64,000 bases of DNA from Natranaeroarchaeum sp042663585 (GTDB lineage: Archaea > Halobacteriota > Halobacteria > Halobacteriales > Natronoarchaeaceae): contig NZ_JBHTAN010000006.1 in NCBI RefSeq assembly GCF_042663585.1, positions 2,170,001 to 2,234,000 on the forward strand, in the 5' to 3' direction. Under the pieces are notes generated by a model, which worked only from the letters and a program-made list of their open reading frames with translations, was not told the origin of the DNA and made no database searches. A program made the translations under genes and the position numbers. Shown piece after piece: positions 24,463 to 33,713 of the stretch (positions are counted from its first letter, which is position 1; the number at the start of each line of letters is the position of its first letter).

Positions 24463-24576
24463 CACACCCGCAGTGTTTCTGCTCCGGAACCCCCGGGCAA
24501 CCGTTGATCGGGCGTCGCGCGACGACCGGAGCGGGATTCTCCCCACTGACCATACCGGCGCTGCTCTATCGACCGA

Positions 24577-25290
24577 TCACAGGAGCGCAGAGAGGTCGTC
24601 GAACTCCCCTTCGGGCAGTGTAGAGCACTCAACAGAGCCATCACGATGGGTATAGCTGTACGCCGTTTCCTCGCCAGTCGCCGAGAGAATCCGGTACTGG
24701 CCATCACTGATCTCGATCGCACAGCAGTCTTCGAGTGCAATCCCCGACATGGACTCTGCTTCGAGTTCGTCCCGAAACGGGGGGCGACGTCCTGCTCCAG
24801 CGTGCGGGGTACACGCGAGGTCGTCGATCCAGCCCAGACAATCGGTCATAGTGAACTCGGTTCCCGCTACCGAATCGGAGAGACCACTGGCAAACCAGCA
24901 CATCGCACCTGCGCTCAGTCCGGTCATGATCGTCCCCTCCTGATAGGCTTCGTAGAGCAGTTGATCGACGCCATGCGTTTGCCAGCAGTCGAGCAACAAC
25001 GGAACGCTTCCGCCGCCGACGTAGACGACGTCGGCCCAGTCGATGTTCGTCCGGATCTCTTCGCGTTCGACCCCGTCGTCGTGGAGCAGCAAATGGCGGG
25101 TCTCGCACCCGAGCGTGTCCCCATAATAGCTATCGAACGTATCACAGTATCCGCCAGCATCGCCGCTCGCCGTGGGGACAAACAAGACGCGAGGCGTCGC
25201 AGAACCGGCCGCGTCACAGATGTACTGGTCGATCGGTTCTGTCTCCTCTCTTGCAATCTCGCCACCACCGATGGCTACGATCCTGCTCAT
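24577..25290 (-). CDS. Peptidase E-like protein (class I glutamine amidotransferase fold, S51)
   Basis: The protein has 237 residues. IVAIGGGEI at the N-terminus, DVVYVGGGS near residue 90 and the nucleophile elbow GLSAGAMCW near residue 125 define the S51 peptidase family, whose catalytic serine is in that elbow. The E. coli member cleaves N-terminal Asp-X dipeptides; a related member is cyanophycinase. The C-terminal half is more divergent, with an extra short domain ending in an acidic tail. Cytoplasmic. It has its own TATA-like box. Confidence 0.88.
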   Translation of the reverse strand: MSRIVAIGGGEIAREETEPIDQYICDAAGSATPRVLFVPTASGDAGGYCDTFDSYYGDTLGCETRHLLLHDDGVEREEIRTNIDWADVVYVGGGSVPLLLDCWQTHGVDQLLYEAYQEGTIMTGLSAGAMCWFASGLSDSVAGTEFTMTDCLGWIDDLACTPHAGAGRRPPFRDELEAESMSGIALEDCCAIEISDGQYRILSATGEETAYSYTHRDGSVECSTLPEGEFDDLSALL

Positions 25291-25310
25291 ACTGCCGTAG
25301 TATCAACAGT

Positions 25311-25322
25311 CATACAAATATC
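25311..25322 (-). promoter_or_regulatory. TATA-like box for the peptidase E-like gene
   Basis: Minus-strand GATATTTGTATG is 21-32 bases before ATG 25290, as expected for a leaderless transcript. Confidence 0.4.
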
Positions 25323-25439
25323 TATCCGTCGTACTGATCGCGATTGCTATGGACGGTTCCTGAGAAAGAAGCAGGGCTGTTAATAAACGCCCGAACGGGA
25401 GTCGCAAGATTAGTTGCGTCCGCGTGGGTAGAGGAGGTA

Positions 25440-26738
25440 ATGACGATCATCGGGGTCGACGACACGGACTCGCGCGAGCGGGGGATGTGTACGACCTACG
25501 CGGCGAACCGCATCGCGAGCGAGGTGACCGCGGCGGGCGGAGTCATCTCTCGCGTTCTGCTGATACGGTTGAACCCCGCCGTCGAGCACAAGACCCGCGG
25601 AAACGCCGCGCTCGCGGTGCACACGGATCTCGCGCCCGACGTGGCGTTCGAGATTGCACACGAGTTCGTCGCCGACGCCGCGGCGACCGAGGACCCGCGG
25701 ACGAACCCCGGCCTCGTCGTCGCCGAGAGCGGGCCCGACGCCGTCCCGGACAGCGTCGCCGCCTTTGCAAGGGATGCCATGCGTCGCCACCACGACCTCG
25801 CGGACGCGGAGCGACTGATCGACACACACGGCTACCGGAGCGCTGGCTGGAAAAACGCCAGAGGGAAGATCGGTGCACTCGCCGCAATCGGCGCGTGGCG
25901 CGCACACGAGGACTGGACCGTCGAGTACATCTCCTACCGCGAGGCAGAACGGCGGGGAACGCCCCGAGAGATCGACGTCGACTCCGTCTTCGACGCGGCC
26001 GAGGAGCAGTACTCGCAGGCGTGGGACACGATCGACCGGGTCGAAGGACAGGCCGTCTGTGTCCCGCACACCCCGGGACCGATCCTCCACGGGATCCGTG
26101 GTGACGACGAGCAAGCGGTTCGGGCCGTCGCCGACCGCATCGAGAGCGAACCGGTCGAGTCCGCCAGGCTATTTTATACCAATCAGGGAACCGACGCACA
26201 CCTCCTCGACGGGGCGCTCGGGGACGTCGAGAACGGGCACGCCTACCGCGTGGACGGGACGGTCGTCGCACCGCCCGAGACCCGCGAGGGCGGCCACGTC
26301 TTCCTGACGCTCGGCGACGAGAGGAGCGGAAACGGCGAGGCCGACGAGCAGGGGACGGAACTACCCTGCGCGGCGTTCGAACCGACCAAACGCTTCCGGA
26401 ATCGCGTCCGTGCGCTCCGGGTCGGCGACCGACTCACTGTCTGTGGCGAGGTGAGCGACGGGACGCTCAAACTGGAGAAGTTCGCCGTCCGGGCGCTCGA
26501 CGACGTCGAGTACGTCACGCCGACCTGTCCCGACTGTGGCAACCGGATGGAGAGCGCGGGCGCGGGACAGGGCTACCGCTGTCGTGACTGCGGAACGAGC
26601 AGAGACGGAAAAGTCGAACGGCGAGTCGGCCGTGACCTGGACCCCGGTTGGTACGAAGTGCCGCCCTGTGCGCGCCGACACATCGCGAAGCCGCTCGTGC
26701 GGGGCGGGTTCGACGCACCGATCCATCCGGAGCGGTGA
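25440..26738 (+). CDS. tiaS: tRNA(Ile2) 2-agmatinylcytidine synthetase TiaS
   Basis: The protein has 432 residues from ATG 25440, preceded by GAGGAGGT. The N-terminus TIIGVDDTDSRERGMCTTY is the TiaS signature, GYRSAGWKNARGKIGALAAIGAW is the kinase-like region, an OB-fold follows near 290-370 and the C-terminal zinc ribbon has CPDCGNRM and CRDCG. TiaS attaches agmatine to cytidine 34 of the tRNA that reads AUA, making agmatidine. Length is normal for the family. The frame is open 32 codons upstream but homology begins at this ATG. Confidence 0.93.
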   Translation: MTIIGVDDTDSRERGMCTTYAANRIASEVTAAGGVISRVLLIRLNPAVEHKTRGNAALAVHTDLAPDVAFEIAHEFVADAAATEDPRTNPGLVVAESGPDAVPDSVAAFARDAMRRHHDLADAERLIDTHGYRSAGWKNARGKIGALAAIGAWRAHEDWTVEYISYREAERRGTPREIDVDSVFDAAEEQYSQAWDTIDRVEGQAVCVPHTPGPILHGIRGDDEQAVRAVADRIESEPVESARLFYTNQGTDAHLLDGALGDVENGHAYRVDGTVVAPPETREGGHVFLTLGDERSGNGEADEQGTELPCAAFEPTKRFRNRVRALRVGDRLTVCGEVSDGTLKLEKFAVRALDDVEYVTPTCPDCGNRMESAGAGQGYRCRDCGTSRDGKVERRVGRDLDPGWYEVPPCARRHIAKPLVRGGFDAPIHPER

Positions 26739-26773
26739 GGCGGGGGCGGCGAGTCCGTCGCAGTTCGGCCCGT

Positions 26774-27961
26774 TCAGAGCGTCTTCATGCCGCTCCCGGT
26801 GAGCGGGACGACCACGTCGTCGTCCGGGGAGAGGACGCCCCGGTCGCGGTACTCGTGGAGGGCGGCCGTCGCGACTGCGCTCGTCGGTTCCACGTAGAAT
26901 CCGTTGCGGTGGAGCCGATCGAGTTCGCTCTCGACGTCGTCGTCGTCCAGCGCAATCGCGTCGCCGTCGGTCTGCTCGATGGCATCGAAAAGCTGGCCTT
27001 TCCGCGCCGGGTTCCGGATCTGGATGCCGTCCGCGAGGGTGTTCGGCTCCGGATCGCTCTCGTCGTTGCCGAGCGCTTCGGTCAGGGCGTTCGTCGGTTC
27101 CTCGGGGTCGTCACCGTGGAGTTCGCTGGCGATCGGATCGTAGCCGACCGCCTGCGCGCCGAGCAATCGAGGCATAGCGTCGGTGTAGCCGGCGTCCCGG
27201 AGCGCGCTGAACCCAAGATACGCGCCGAGGAACAGGGTGCCGTGGCCGAGCGGGACGACGACCGCGTCCGGCACCGACCACTCGCGCTGGGCGGCAATCT
27301 CGTAGGCGAGCGTGGCCGTCCCGGCGTAAAACGCGGGGTTCCACGCGTGGCTGGCGTACCAGCCAGTCCCGGACTGGTGTGGGCCGTCGACCGCTCCCTC
27401 GCCCTCGCCGCTTTCGACGGCGTCGAGGCAGGCCTCGGTGACGTCCGCACGCGACCCCTCGACACGGATCGGGCGTGCCCCGGCCCGCTGGATGGCGACC
27501 AGTTTCGACTGTTTCACGTCCGCAGGGACGTAGATGTCGGCCTCGATGTCGGCGCGGGCGGCGTAGGTGGCGATTGCCGCACCCGCATTACCGGAGGAGT
27601 CCTCGATCACTTTCTCGACGTCGAGCGCCGCGGCCCGGGACAGCGTCAGCGTTGCGCCGCGGTCCTTGTAGCTTCCCGACGGAAACAGATACTCGAGTTT
27701 GAACTGTGCGTTCCAGTCGTCGCTGTCGACCAGCGGGGTAAACCCCTCGTTCAGCGTGACCAGCGGCGGTTCGGGAAGGAACTCCTGAAACGCCCACAGT
27801 CCGAGGTTTCGGTCGATCGAGCGGGCGACCGGCGGGGAGGTTCGGCCGGGGAGCGGTTGTTCGGCGTAATCCAGCGGTGCGCCGCAGACGCACCGCCACG
27901 GCTCCTCGGCGCTCGCGGCGTACGTTCTGTCACAGGACCGGCAGTGGAGATCAGTCGTCAT
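26774..27961 (-). CDS. thrC: Threonine synthase-like PLP enzyme
   Basis: The protein has 395 residues. The N-terminus carries a zinc ribbon (Cys 7, 10, 24, 26), found in many archaeal threonine synthases. The PLP lysine is Lys99 in SGSYKDRGAT, SSGNAGAAIATYAARA binds the phosphate, and PLTGSGMKTL closes the protein. The enzyme converts O-phosphohomoserine to threonine. Genomes of haloarchaea often hold two or three threonine synthase homologues, so another copy may carry the main flux. Convergent with tiaS, with 35 bases between the stops. Confidence 0.87.
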   Translation of the reverse strand: MTTDLHCRSCDRTYAASAEEPWRCVCGAPLDYAEQPLPGRTSPPVARSIDRNLGLWAFQEFLPEPPLVTLNEGFTPLVDSDDWNAQFKLEYLFPSGSYKDRGATLTLSRAAALDVEKVIEDSSGNAGAAIATYAARADIEADIYVPADVKQSKLVAIQRAGARPIRVEGSRADVTEACLDAVESGEGEGAVDGPHQSGTGWYASHAWNPAFYAGTATLAYEIAAQREWSVPDAVVVPLGHGTLFLGAYLGFSALRDAGYTDAMPRLLGAQAVGYDPIASELHGDDPEEPTNALTEALGNDESDPEPNTLADGIQIRNPARKGQLFDAIEQTDGDAIALDDDDVESELDRLHRNGFYVEPTSAVATAALHEYRDRGVLSPDDDVVVPLTGSGMKTL

Positions 27962-28065
27962 GGGTCAAGTACTCGCAGGGCAGCAGGGGTGCTGCCGTCG
28001 TCTGTGCGATACTCACACACATCAGAGCCAAGAACGTTTCGCAGTCCGATGACGGCACCCGACGC

Positions 28066-29022
28066 TCAGTAGGTGTCGATGCTGGTCCCGACCGAGCAGA
28101 CGTACTCGCCCGTCGCGACCTGTGGGAGGCGACGGGTCCGCCAGAACACGCCGTCGCTGTCCGCGGTGACCTCCGATTTGACCGTGCCGAAGACGTCGGT
28201 GATCGTAAAGAGCGTCTCGCCCGCCGAGACCCGGTCGCCCAGATCCGTCTGGAAATCGACTATCCCTCCGGAGGGGGAGCCGTACTGATCGAAGCCTGAC
28301 GCGCGGATCTGTGGCTCGACCTCGCCCATTCCGGACAGGAAGTCGTACTCGTGGAGGACGTTGAACAGCCCCTCGACGCCTCTCTGTACGCTCTCCTCGT
28401 CGAGGCCGACAGCGCCGCCGAGTTCCGGATCTATCGTCGGGACCCCCTCGTCCGGCGCGGCCCGGGCTAGCTGTCCGTCCGGCCCTTTCTGATCGAGAAT
28501 ATAGCCACAGCCGAACGTCTTGGCCAGGTCGAGACAGGCCCGGTGTTTACGATGGCGTGAGCCACAGCGGACCCGCGTCTCGTTGATCATCCGGCTGGTC
28601 GAACCCTGATGCAGATCGACGACGAGATCCGACCCCGCTGCGATGTCGAAAGTCGCTTTCGCGATCCGTTCGCTCGATGTTCCGTTCTGGTCGCCGGGAT
28701 AGACGCGGTTCATCTTGGTGTCGTCGATCGGATTACGATGCTCTGCGACCTGGAAGGCGTGGTAGTTGACGATACCGACGATCAGGATCTCTCCCGCAAG
28801 CGCCGCGGGATCGACCTGGGGTACGAACTCCCGGAGCACTCCAACGCCGTTCAGTTCGTCGCCATCGCTCGCCGCCTGGAGGTACAGTCGTTTGCCGTCC
28901 TCAGCTCCGTTGATCACCGCGACCGGCAATCCCACCGGGCTGCCGTCACGGGTCTCGCCGACTTGCAGTCGCCCGGTTTCGATCTCTCCGGGGTCTGCGC
29001 TGGCGGTACCCAGCGTTGTCAT
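28066..29022 (-). CDS. Succinylglutamate desuccinylase/aspartoacylase family protein
   Basis: The protein has 318 residues of the AstE/AspA zinc-deacylase family (COG3608 type). DLVVDLHQGSTSR places a zinc histidine at 138, and VPTIDPELGG holds the catalytic glutamate. The usual GxHGDE metal motif near the N-terminus reads ASDGDELNG (residues 51-59), so aspartate replaces the first zinc histidine. The last 80 residues form a lipoyl-like beta domain, usual in this branch. Substrates could be N-acylated amino acids or related compounds; I cannot tell which. Confidence 0.85.
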   Translation of the reverse strand: MTTLGTASADPGEIETGRLQVGETRDGSPVGLPVAVINGAEDGKRLYLQAASDGDELNGVGVLREFVPQVDPAALAGEILIVGIVNYHAFQVAEHRNPIDDTKMNRVYPGDQNGTSSERIAKATFDIAAGSDLVVDLHQGSTSRMINETRVRCGSRHRKHRACLDLAKTFGCGYILDQKGPDGQLARAAPDEGVPTIDPELGGAVGLDEESVQRGVEGLFNVLHEYDFLSGMGEVEPQIRASGFDQYGSPSGGIVDFQTDLGDRVSAGETLFTITDVFGTVKSEVTADSDGVFWRTRRLPQVATGEYVCSVGTSIDTY

Positions 29023-29121
29023 TACCTACACTGCGGGATGCCACGCTCTTAGTCAATTCGGTATTCGCAAGGGCAGGAGCTATCGCTGGCGGACCGGAGA
29101 CACGACCGGAATACGAAGATA

Positions 29122-29310
29122 TCAGTGTGCGTCGTCCCACTCGTCCTCGCAGGACGCCGAACAGAAATGTCGATGTTCGACCGCTCCGTCGTCCACCCAG
29201 CTCCGGACACGGTGTGACGGGTCCCCCATGATCGGCACGTCGCAGACGACGCATCTGGGGGCGTCGTCTTCAGTGACGTCCTCCTCGAGATCTGAAGTCG
29301 GATCTACCAT
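29122..29310 (-). CDS. Small zinc-finger protein, DUF7576-like
   Basis: The protein has 62 residues from ATG 29310. CVVCDVPI and FCSASCEDEW form a zinc-binding treble-clef or MYM-like site with histidines in RHFC. The pattern matches small haloarchaeal proteins that I recall as DUF7576. A TATA-like box at 29334-29342 places transcription start at about 29310, so the ATG three codons upstream is excluded. Function unknown. Confidence 0.75.
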   Translation of the reverse strand: MVDPTSDLEEDVTEDDAPRCVVCDVPIMGDPSHRVRSWVDDGAVEHRHFCSASCEDEWDDAH

Positions 29311-29333
29311 TGTTCCCACTGAAGTAGACGACA

Positions 29334-29342
29334 GGTTTTAAA
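29334..29342 (-). promoter_or_regulatory. TATA-like box for the small zinc-finger gene
   Basis: Minus-strand CATTTAAAACC region, centred 28 bases before ATG 29310. It sets the start of this leaderless gene. Confidence 0.45.
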
Positions 29343-29360
29343 TGTTCTATTTCAGGGACG

Positions 29361-30380
29361 CTACAGCTCTCGCGCCGCGGCAACGGCCTCGTCGAGGCCC
29401 GGCGCGTCGAACAGCTCTCGGCCGAGATAGGCGTTCGCACCGGCAGTGTAGATACTGCGTGCGGTCTCGATGACGACCTCGTCGAGTGACTGGGGCTGGA
29501 CATCACAGAGCGTTCGCCAGTCGGCGACGTCGGTCTCTTTTGCCTCGGCTTTCGCGGCGTCGACGGCCTCGACCCAGTCTGGCTGGGTGCGCTTGTGGTA
29601 CTGGCGGATGACCTCCTTCGAGAGTTGCTGGCCGTCGTAGCTGAACCGGTTCTCGTCGAACGTGCCGACGACGTCGGCGACGCGGATCTCGTCGTCGTAC
29701 AGCAGACACTCGATCTTCCCGTCCTCGTGGGTCATCCCGACCGCTTCGGCGCGCTCGGTGACGACGCGGTTGACCTCGCGGGCGACGGTTTCGAGGTCAT
29801 CGATCGACGCGATGCCGGCGATCCGGTCGGCTTCCCCGCGGTCGAGATACCGGTCCGACTCCTCGTACTTCGTCGAGAACTCGACGACCGGTTCGTCGAG
29901 GTCGACCGCCTCGTCCGGCCACTCCGCGAGGTCGAGGCCGTGATCGGCCGGGGCGGTCCGGCGGCGCAGGCTAGAGCCGACCGGCACGCGGTTCCGGAAC
30001 ACTATCTCCAGGGGGACGAGATAGTTCTCGCCCGCGGCCTCGTGGTAGGCGTCGTAGTCGTAGCTACGCCCCTCGTGTGGCAGGTCGGGGACCTGCGTGA
30101 GATCGATCGCCATCTCGGTCGGCGGGGCGTCGACGTCCGCGAGCGGGAGGACTTCGCCGTCCTCGACGACGCCGCGGTAGTGCGTCGGAACGCCCTCGCG
30201 TTCGAGCAACTCGAAGTTGTACGCGCCCATCGCACAGAGGCTGGCCCCCTTCTCCGGAATCTCGTCCGGCATCTGGCCCCAGTCGAACACCGAGTATGCG
30301 TCGGTGAAGACGAACGCGCCCCGACCGAGTTCGTCGGCGGTCGCCTCCCTGTCGACGCGGAACTGCTTGACGCTGGTCAT
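29361..30380 (-). CDS. purC: SAICAR synthetase
   Basis: The protein has 339 residues from ATG 30380 (MTSVKQFRVDREATADELG). It catalyses the ATP-dependent joining of aspartate to CAIR in purine synthesis. Family blocks seen are FVFTDAYSVFDWGQMPDEIP, the LVPLEIVFRNRVPVGSSL substrate block, and KIECLLYDDEIRVADVVGTFDENRF. At 339 residues it belongs to the longer archaeal type, against 237 for E. coli. The frame is open 142 codons upstream, but that part overlaps the divergent cofH gene. Confidence 0.93.
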   Translation of the reverse strand: MTSVKQFRVDREATADELGRGAFVFTDAYSVFDWGQMPDEIPEKGASLCAMGAYNFELLEREGVPTHYRGVVEDGEVLPLADVDAPPTEMAIDLTQVPDLPHEGRSYDYDAYHEAAGENYLVPLEIVFRNRVPVGSSLRRRTAPADHGLDLAEWPDEAVDLDEPVVEFSTKYEESDRYLDRGEADRIAGIASIDDLETVAREVNRVVTERAEAVGMTHEDGKIECLLYDDEIRVADVVGTFDENRFSYDGQQLSKEVIRQYHKRTQPDWVEAVDAAKAEAKETDVADWRTLCDVQPQSLDEVVIETARSIYTAGANAYLGRELFDAPGLDEAVAAAREL

Positions 30381-30483
30381 ACTCCAACTCCCGAAGTCGC
30401 GGATTATGTACCTGCCGGAACCTAACGAGCGCCCCCGTCCGAACCCACGCACGTTTTTACCACGGAGTCCCCTAACTCGGGTG

Positions 30484-31875
30484 ATGGCCGACGGCTTCGA
30501 GACGGGCGTGGACGTGGACGACGAACCGTCGCTACGGTTCGAGCACACTCCGACCAGCGACCAGTCCTTCGAAAACGCGCTGGCGAAAGCGCGGAGTGGT
30601 GACAGACTCACGGTCGACGACGCCATCGAGTTATTCACGACCGGGAGCGAAAGCGAGGGCATCGACCGCCAGCGCAAAGAACAGGTGCTCGAAGCCGCGG
30701 ACCGCCGCCGCGCCGAGGTCGTCGGCGAGGAAGTGACCTTCGTCGCGAACCTCAACAACAACGTTACGACAGCCTGTGACGTTGGCTGTCTGTTCTGTAA
30801 CTTCAAGGACGCCGCCCAGCGATTCGAGAGCGACTACGAGGGCGAGAACGACGGCTTCACCAAGACGCCCGCCGAGTCCCGCGATATCGTCGACGGCGCG
30901 CTCGACATGGGGATCTACGAGGTCTGTTCGGTCTCGGGACTCCATCCCGCCTTCGCGCTGGACGACGAGCATCGCGAGATCCTGGAATCGCTCGACGACG
31001 CCGAGGTTCAGTACACCCCACCCGAGGAGTACGACGCCGATCCCGGCACCTACGTCGAGCAGATAGAGGCGATGAACGTCGACGACATCCACGTCCACTC
31101 GGTGACGCCGGAGGAGGCCTATCACGCTCGCCGCGGCACTGACTGGGAGTACGAAGAAGTGTATCGCCGACTGCGCGAGGCAGGCCTCGACAGCGTCCCC
31201 GGCACCGCCGCGGAGATACTCGTTCCGGAGGTCCGTGAAGCGATCTGTCCCGGCAAGGTCGGAACCGAGGAGTGGCTGACGGCGATGGAAGGGGCCGCGA
31301 ACGCCGGCCTCGATCTCACTGCAACGATCATGTACGGCCACGTCGAAAACGCCGCCCACCGGGCGATGCATCTCGAACGTGTACGAGAGCTCCAGGACCG
31401 AACTAATGCGATCACCGAGTTCGTCCCACTCAGCTTCATCCACCCGGAGACCCCGCTCTACCGCCAGGGACTGGTCGAGGGGGGCGCGAGCGACGACGAG
31501 GACGAGTTGATGATCGCGGTCTCGCGGCTCTTTCTCGACAACATCGAGCACATCCAGTCCTCGTGGGTCAAGTACGGCGACGAACAGGGCCTGAAGATGC
31601 TGAACTGCGGGGCCGATGACTTCATGGGGACGATCCTCTCCGAGGAGATCACCAAGCGTGCGGGCGGGGACTACGGCGAGATCCGCACCTTCGAGGAGTA
31701 CGTCGAGATGATCGAGTCGATCGGCCGCGTCCCCGTCGAGCGCTCGACGGATTACCGGAAGCGGCGGCGACTCGACGGCGACGACGACCCGCTCGGCCCG
31801 TTGCTCGGCCCGCGCGCCGACGGGACGCCGATGCTCGATCGTCCGAAGACACCCCGTCCGGCAGCAGACGACTAA
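30484..31875 (+). CDS. cofH: F0 synthase subunit CofH (5-amino-6-(D-ribitylamino)uracil-tyrosine transferase)
   Basis: The protein has 463 residues from ATG 30484. CDVGCLFC near residues 98-105 is the CX3CX2C motif of radical SAM enzymes, and the following NFKDA, YEVCSVSGLHPAF and HVHSVTPEEA blocks are those of CofH. With CofG it joins tyrosine and the ribityl-uracil to make F0, the chromophore of coenzyme F420. A C-terminal extension after the catalytic core is acidic. The next gene, cofG, converges with a 4-base overlap of the stop codons. It is divergent from purC. Confidence 0.93.
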   Translation: MADGFETGVDVDDEPSLRFEHTPTSDQSFENALAKARSGDRLTVDDAIELFTTGSESEGIDRQRKEQVLEAADRRRAEVVGEEVTFVANLNNNVTTACDVGCLFCNFKDAAQRFESDYEGENDGFTKTPAESRDIVDGALDMGIYEVCSVSGLHPAFALDDEHREILESLDDAEVQYTPPEEYDADPGTYVEQIEAMNVDDIHVHSVTPEEAYHARRGTDWEYEEVYRRLREAGLDSVPGTAAEILVPEVREAICPGKVGTEEWLTAMEGAANAGLDLTATIMYGHVENAAHRAMHLERVRELQDRTNAITEFVPLSFIHPETPLYRQGLVEGGASDDEDELMIAVSRLFLDNIEHIQSSWVKYGDEQGLKMLNCGADDFMGTILSEEITKRAGGDYGEIRTFEEYVEMIESIGRVPVERSTDYRKRRRLDGDDDPLGPLLGPRADGTPMLDRPKTPRPAADD

Positions 31876-33005
31876 TCGTCCGCGATAATGCCGCGATAGC
31901 GCTTACCGGCCGGCGATTGCTCGGTCATGGCGGCCACGACGCGCTCGGAGAGCCAGTCGTCTCCCTCCGCGACGATACCGTCGAACCCGGGAGAGCGCAG
32001 TTCGGGCGGCAAGAACCGCTCGTACACCGGTAGGCGCTCGCGAAGGGGCACCCCGGCGTAGTCCGCAATCGCTTCGAGTTCGTCCAGCGCCGGCCACGCG
32101 TACTCGGGATTGATGTGGTCGTCGGTGATCGGCGAGACGCCACCCAGATCGTCGACACCGCAGTCGATCAGTTCTCTGGCGGGAGCGAGGTTCGGTGGGA
32201 CCTGGACCGAGACCTCCTCGGGAAGCGCGACACGCGCCATCGAGACCACGCGTCGCATCGTTGCGATGTCGGGCGACCCGTCCTGCCAGCGCTCGTTCTC
32301 GCTGACCGGCTGGACGATCACCTCCTGGATGTGGCCGTACCGTTCGTGCAGCGCGCGGATCGCAAGCAGGCTCTCCGCCCGGTCGCGCCAGTCCTCGCCG
32401 ATGCCGACCAGAATACCGGTCGTGAACGGGACCGAAAGCTGCCCCGCGTTTTTGATCGTGTTCAGCCGCTGTCCCGGCGTCTTCTGGCGCGGGCCCGCGT
32501 GGACGTCGAGGTCGGCAGTCGTCTCCAGCATGACGCCCATGCTGGCGTTGAGGTCCGCGACGGTCGCCATCTGTTCGTAGCTCTGATCGCCGGGATTGCT
32601 GTGGGGGAGGATTCCCTCATTCAGCGCGATTTTACAGACCGCCCGCAGGTACTCGTGGATCGAATCGTGGCCCCACTCCGAAAGCTGGTCGTTGACGGCT
32701 GTGTAGCGGTCGTCGGGGTCGTCGCCGAACGTAAACAGCGCCTCCGTACAGCCCGCGTCAGCGCCGGTTTGCAGGATATCGCGAACCGCTTCGGGCGAAA
32801 GCAGCGTCGCCTCGCCCGGCGCGTCGAAGTAGGTGCAGTAGGTGCAGGTGTACCGACACGCGGTCGTGAGTGGGACGAACACGTTCCTCGCGAAGGAGAG
32901 TTCTGCCGCCGGTTCGACATCCTCCGGTCCGACGTCGAGTAGCGACTCGACGGCTGTCGGGTCCACGCTCACGTCTACGCCGTACTCGTCGGTCCCTGGG
33001 ATCAC
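31872..33005 (-). CDS. cofG: F0 synthase subunit CofG
   Basis: The protein has 377 residues. CRYTCTYC (Cys 50, 54, 57) is the radical SAM motif, EALFTFGDDPDDR, HSNPGDQSY and RLNTIKNAGQL follow, and DDLGGVSPITDDHINPE is the CofG C-terminal signature. With CofH it forms the 8-hydroxy-5-deazaflavin ring of F420. The two genes are on opposite strands with overlapping stops, an arrangement different from the fused FbiC of actinobacteria. No neighbours of other F420 steps are adjacent; cofC lies at 18.8-19.5 kb. Confidence 0.94.
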   Translation of the reverse strand: MIPGTDEYGVDVSVDPTAVESLLDVGPEDVEPAAELSFARNVFVPLTTACRYTCTYCTYFDAPGEATLLSPEAVRDILQTGADAGCTEALFTFGDDPDDRYTAVNDQLSEWGHDSIHEYLRAVCKIALNEGILPHSNPGDQSYEQMATVADLNASMGVMLETTADLDVHAGPRQKTPGQRLNTIKNAGQLSVPFTTGILVGIGEDWRDRAESLLAIRALHERYGHIQEVIVQPVSENERWQDGSPDIATMRRVVSMARVALPEEVSVQVPPNLAPARELIDCGVDDLGGVSPITDDHINPEYAWPALDELEAIADYAGVPLRERLPVYERFLPPELRSPGFDGIVAEGDDWLSERVVAAMTEQSPAGKRYRGIIADD

Positions 33006-33124
33006 GTCGTCGGGAGTAGCGGAGCCACTGATATAAACGTCTCACTCCGGGATCAATACTGCCGGGATCGGCACCAGCAAAAAACTGGATCGGCGGTAAC
33101 CGCCGTCGAAACGCGGTGTCCCGC

Positions 33125-33712
33125 TCAGTCCGGGTTCGGTGCGGTCTGCTCCTCCAGGTCTTCCAGCGCCGTGACGACGTCCCGACGGTAGTTTTCGAGC
33201 GGCAGTTCGTACTCCTCGTCGGCCATTGCGGCGTACTCGTCCGTTTCGGGATCGAACGTGTCGATACGATCGATCGTTCGATCGGCAGTTTCGACGACCC
33301 AGCGGTCGCGGATGTCGTCGTCGACCACCGTGATCGACTCGGGCCGAACGGAGACGTTGGTTTCGCCGTCGTCGGTCTCGTAGGTCCGAGGTTTGCCGAC
33401 CACCGCGACGTACTCCGGCGGTTCGAGATCGCGGAGCATCGAGGCGGCCTCGGGCTGGTACTGGCCAGCGTAGACGAAGAACGTCCCGGTCGGATCGACG
33501 ATCCGGCCGCGCCAGTACTCGTTGTCGTCCCCGACGTCCTCTTTCTCGGTCAGCGTCCCGACGAAGAACACGCGGTTCGCGTGCTCGCCCGTCGGCAAGA
33601 GCGCGTAGACCGGCGCGCGCTCGTCGTCGGATTCCTTGAACGTGAAGCCTGCGTCGTTGAACTCACTGGCGAAGACGCGGCGTGCGACCTCGCGGGATGG
33701 TGCGTCACTCAT
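33125..33712 (-). CDS. rpap3: RPA-associated protein RPAP3-like
   Basis: The protein has 195 residues. It begins MSDAPSREVARRVFASEFND and contains FVGTLTEKEDVGDDNEYWRGRIVDPTGTF, an OB-fold segment typical of the COG3390-type RPA-associated proteins found beside RPA in haloarchaea. Haloferax volcanii carries such pairs (rpa1-rpap1 and rpa3-rpap3), in which the partner protein acts with RPA in single-stranded DNA binding and repair. The start follows the RPA stop by one base, so the two are one transcriptional unit. Confidence 0.88.
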   Translation of the reverse strand: MSDAPSREVARRVFASEFNDAGFTFKESDDERAPVYALLPTGEHANRVFFVGTLTEKEDVGDDNEYWRGRIVDPTGTFFVYAGQYQPEAASMLRDLEPPEYVAVVGKPRTYETDDGETNVSVRPESITVVDDDIRDRWVVETADRTIDRIDTFDPETDEYAAMADEEYELPLENYRRDVVTALEDLEEQTAPNPD

Positions 33713-33713
33713 A

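Noticed and set aside
30217..30483. Upstream extension of CofH
   Set aside because: It overlaps purC on the other strand and its promoter; CofH begins at ATG 30484.
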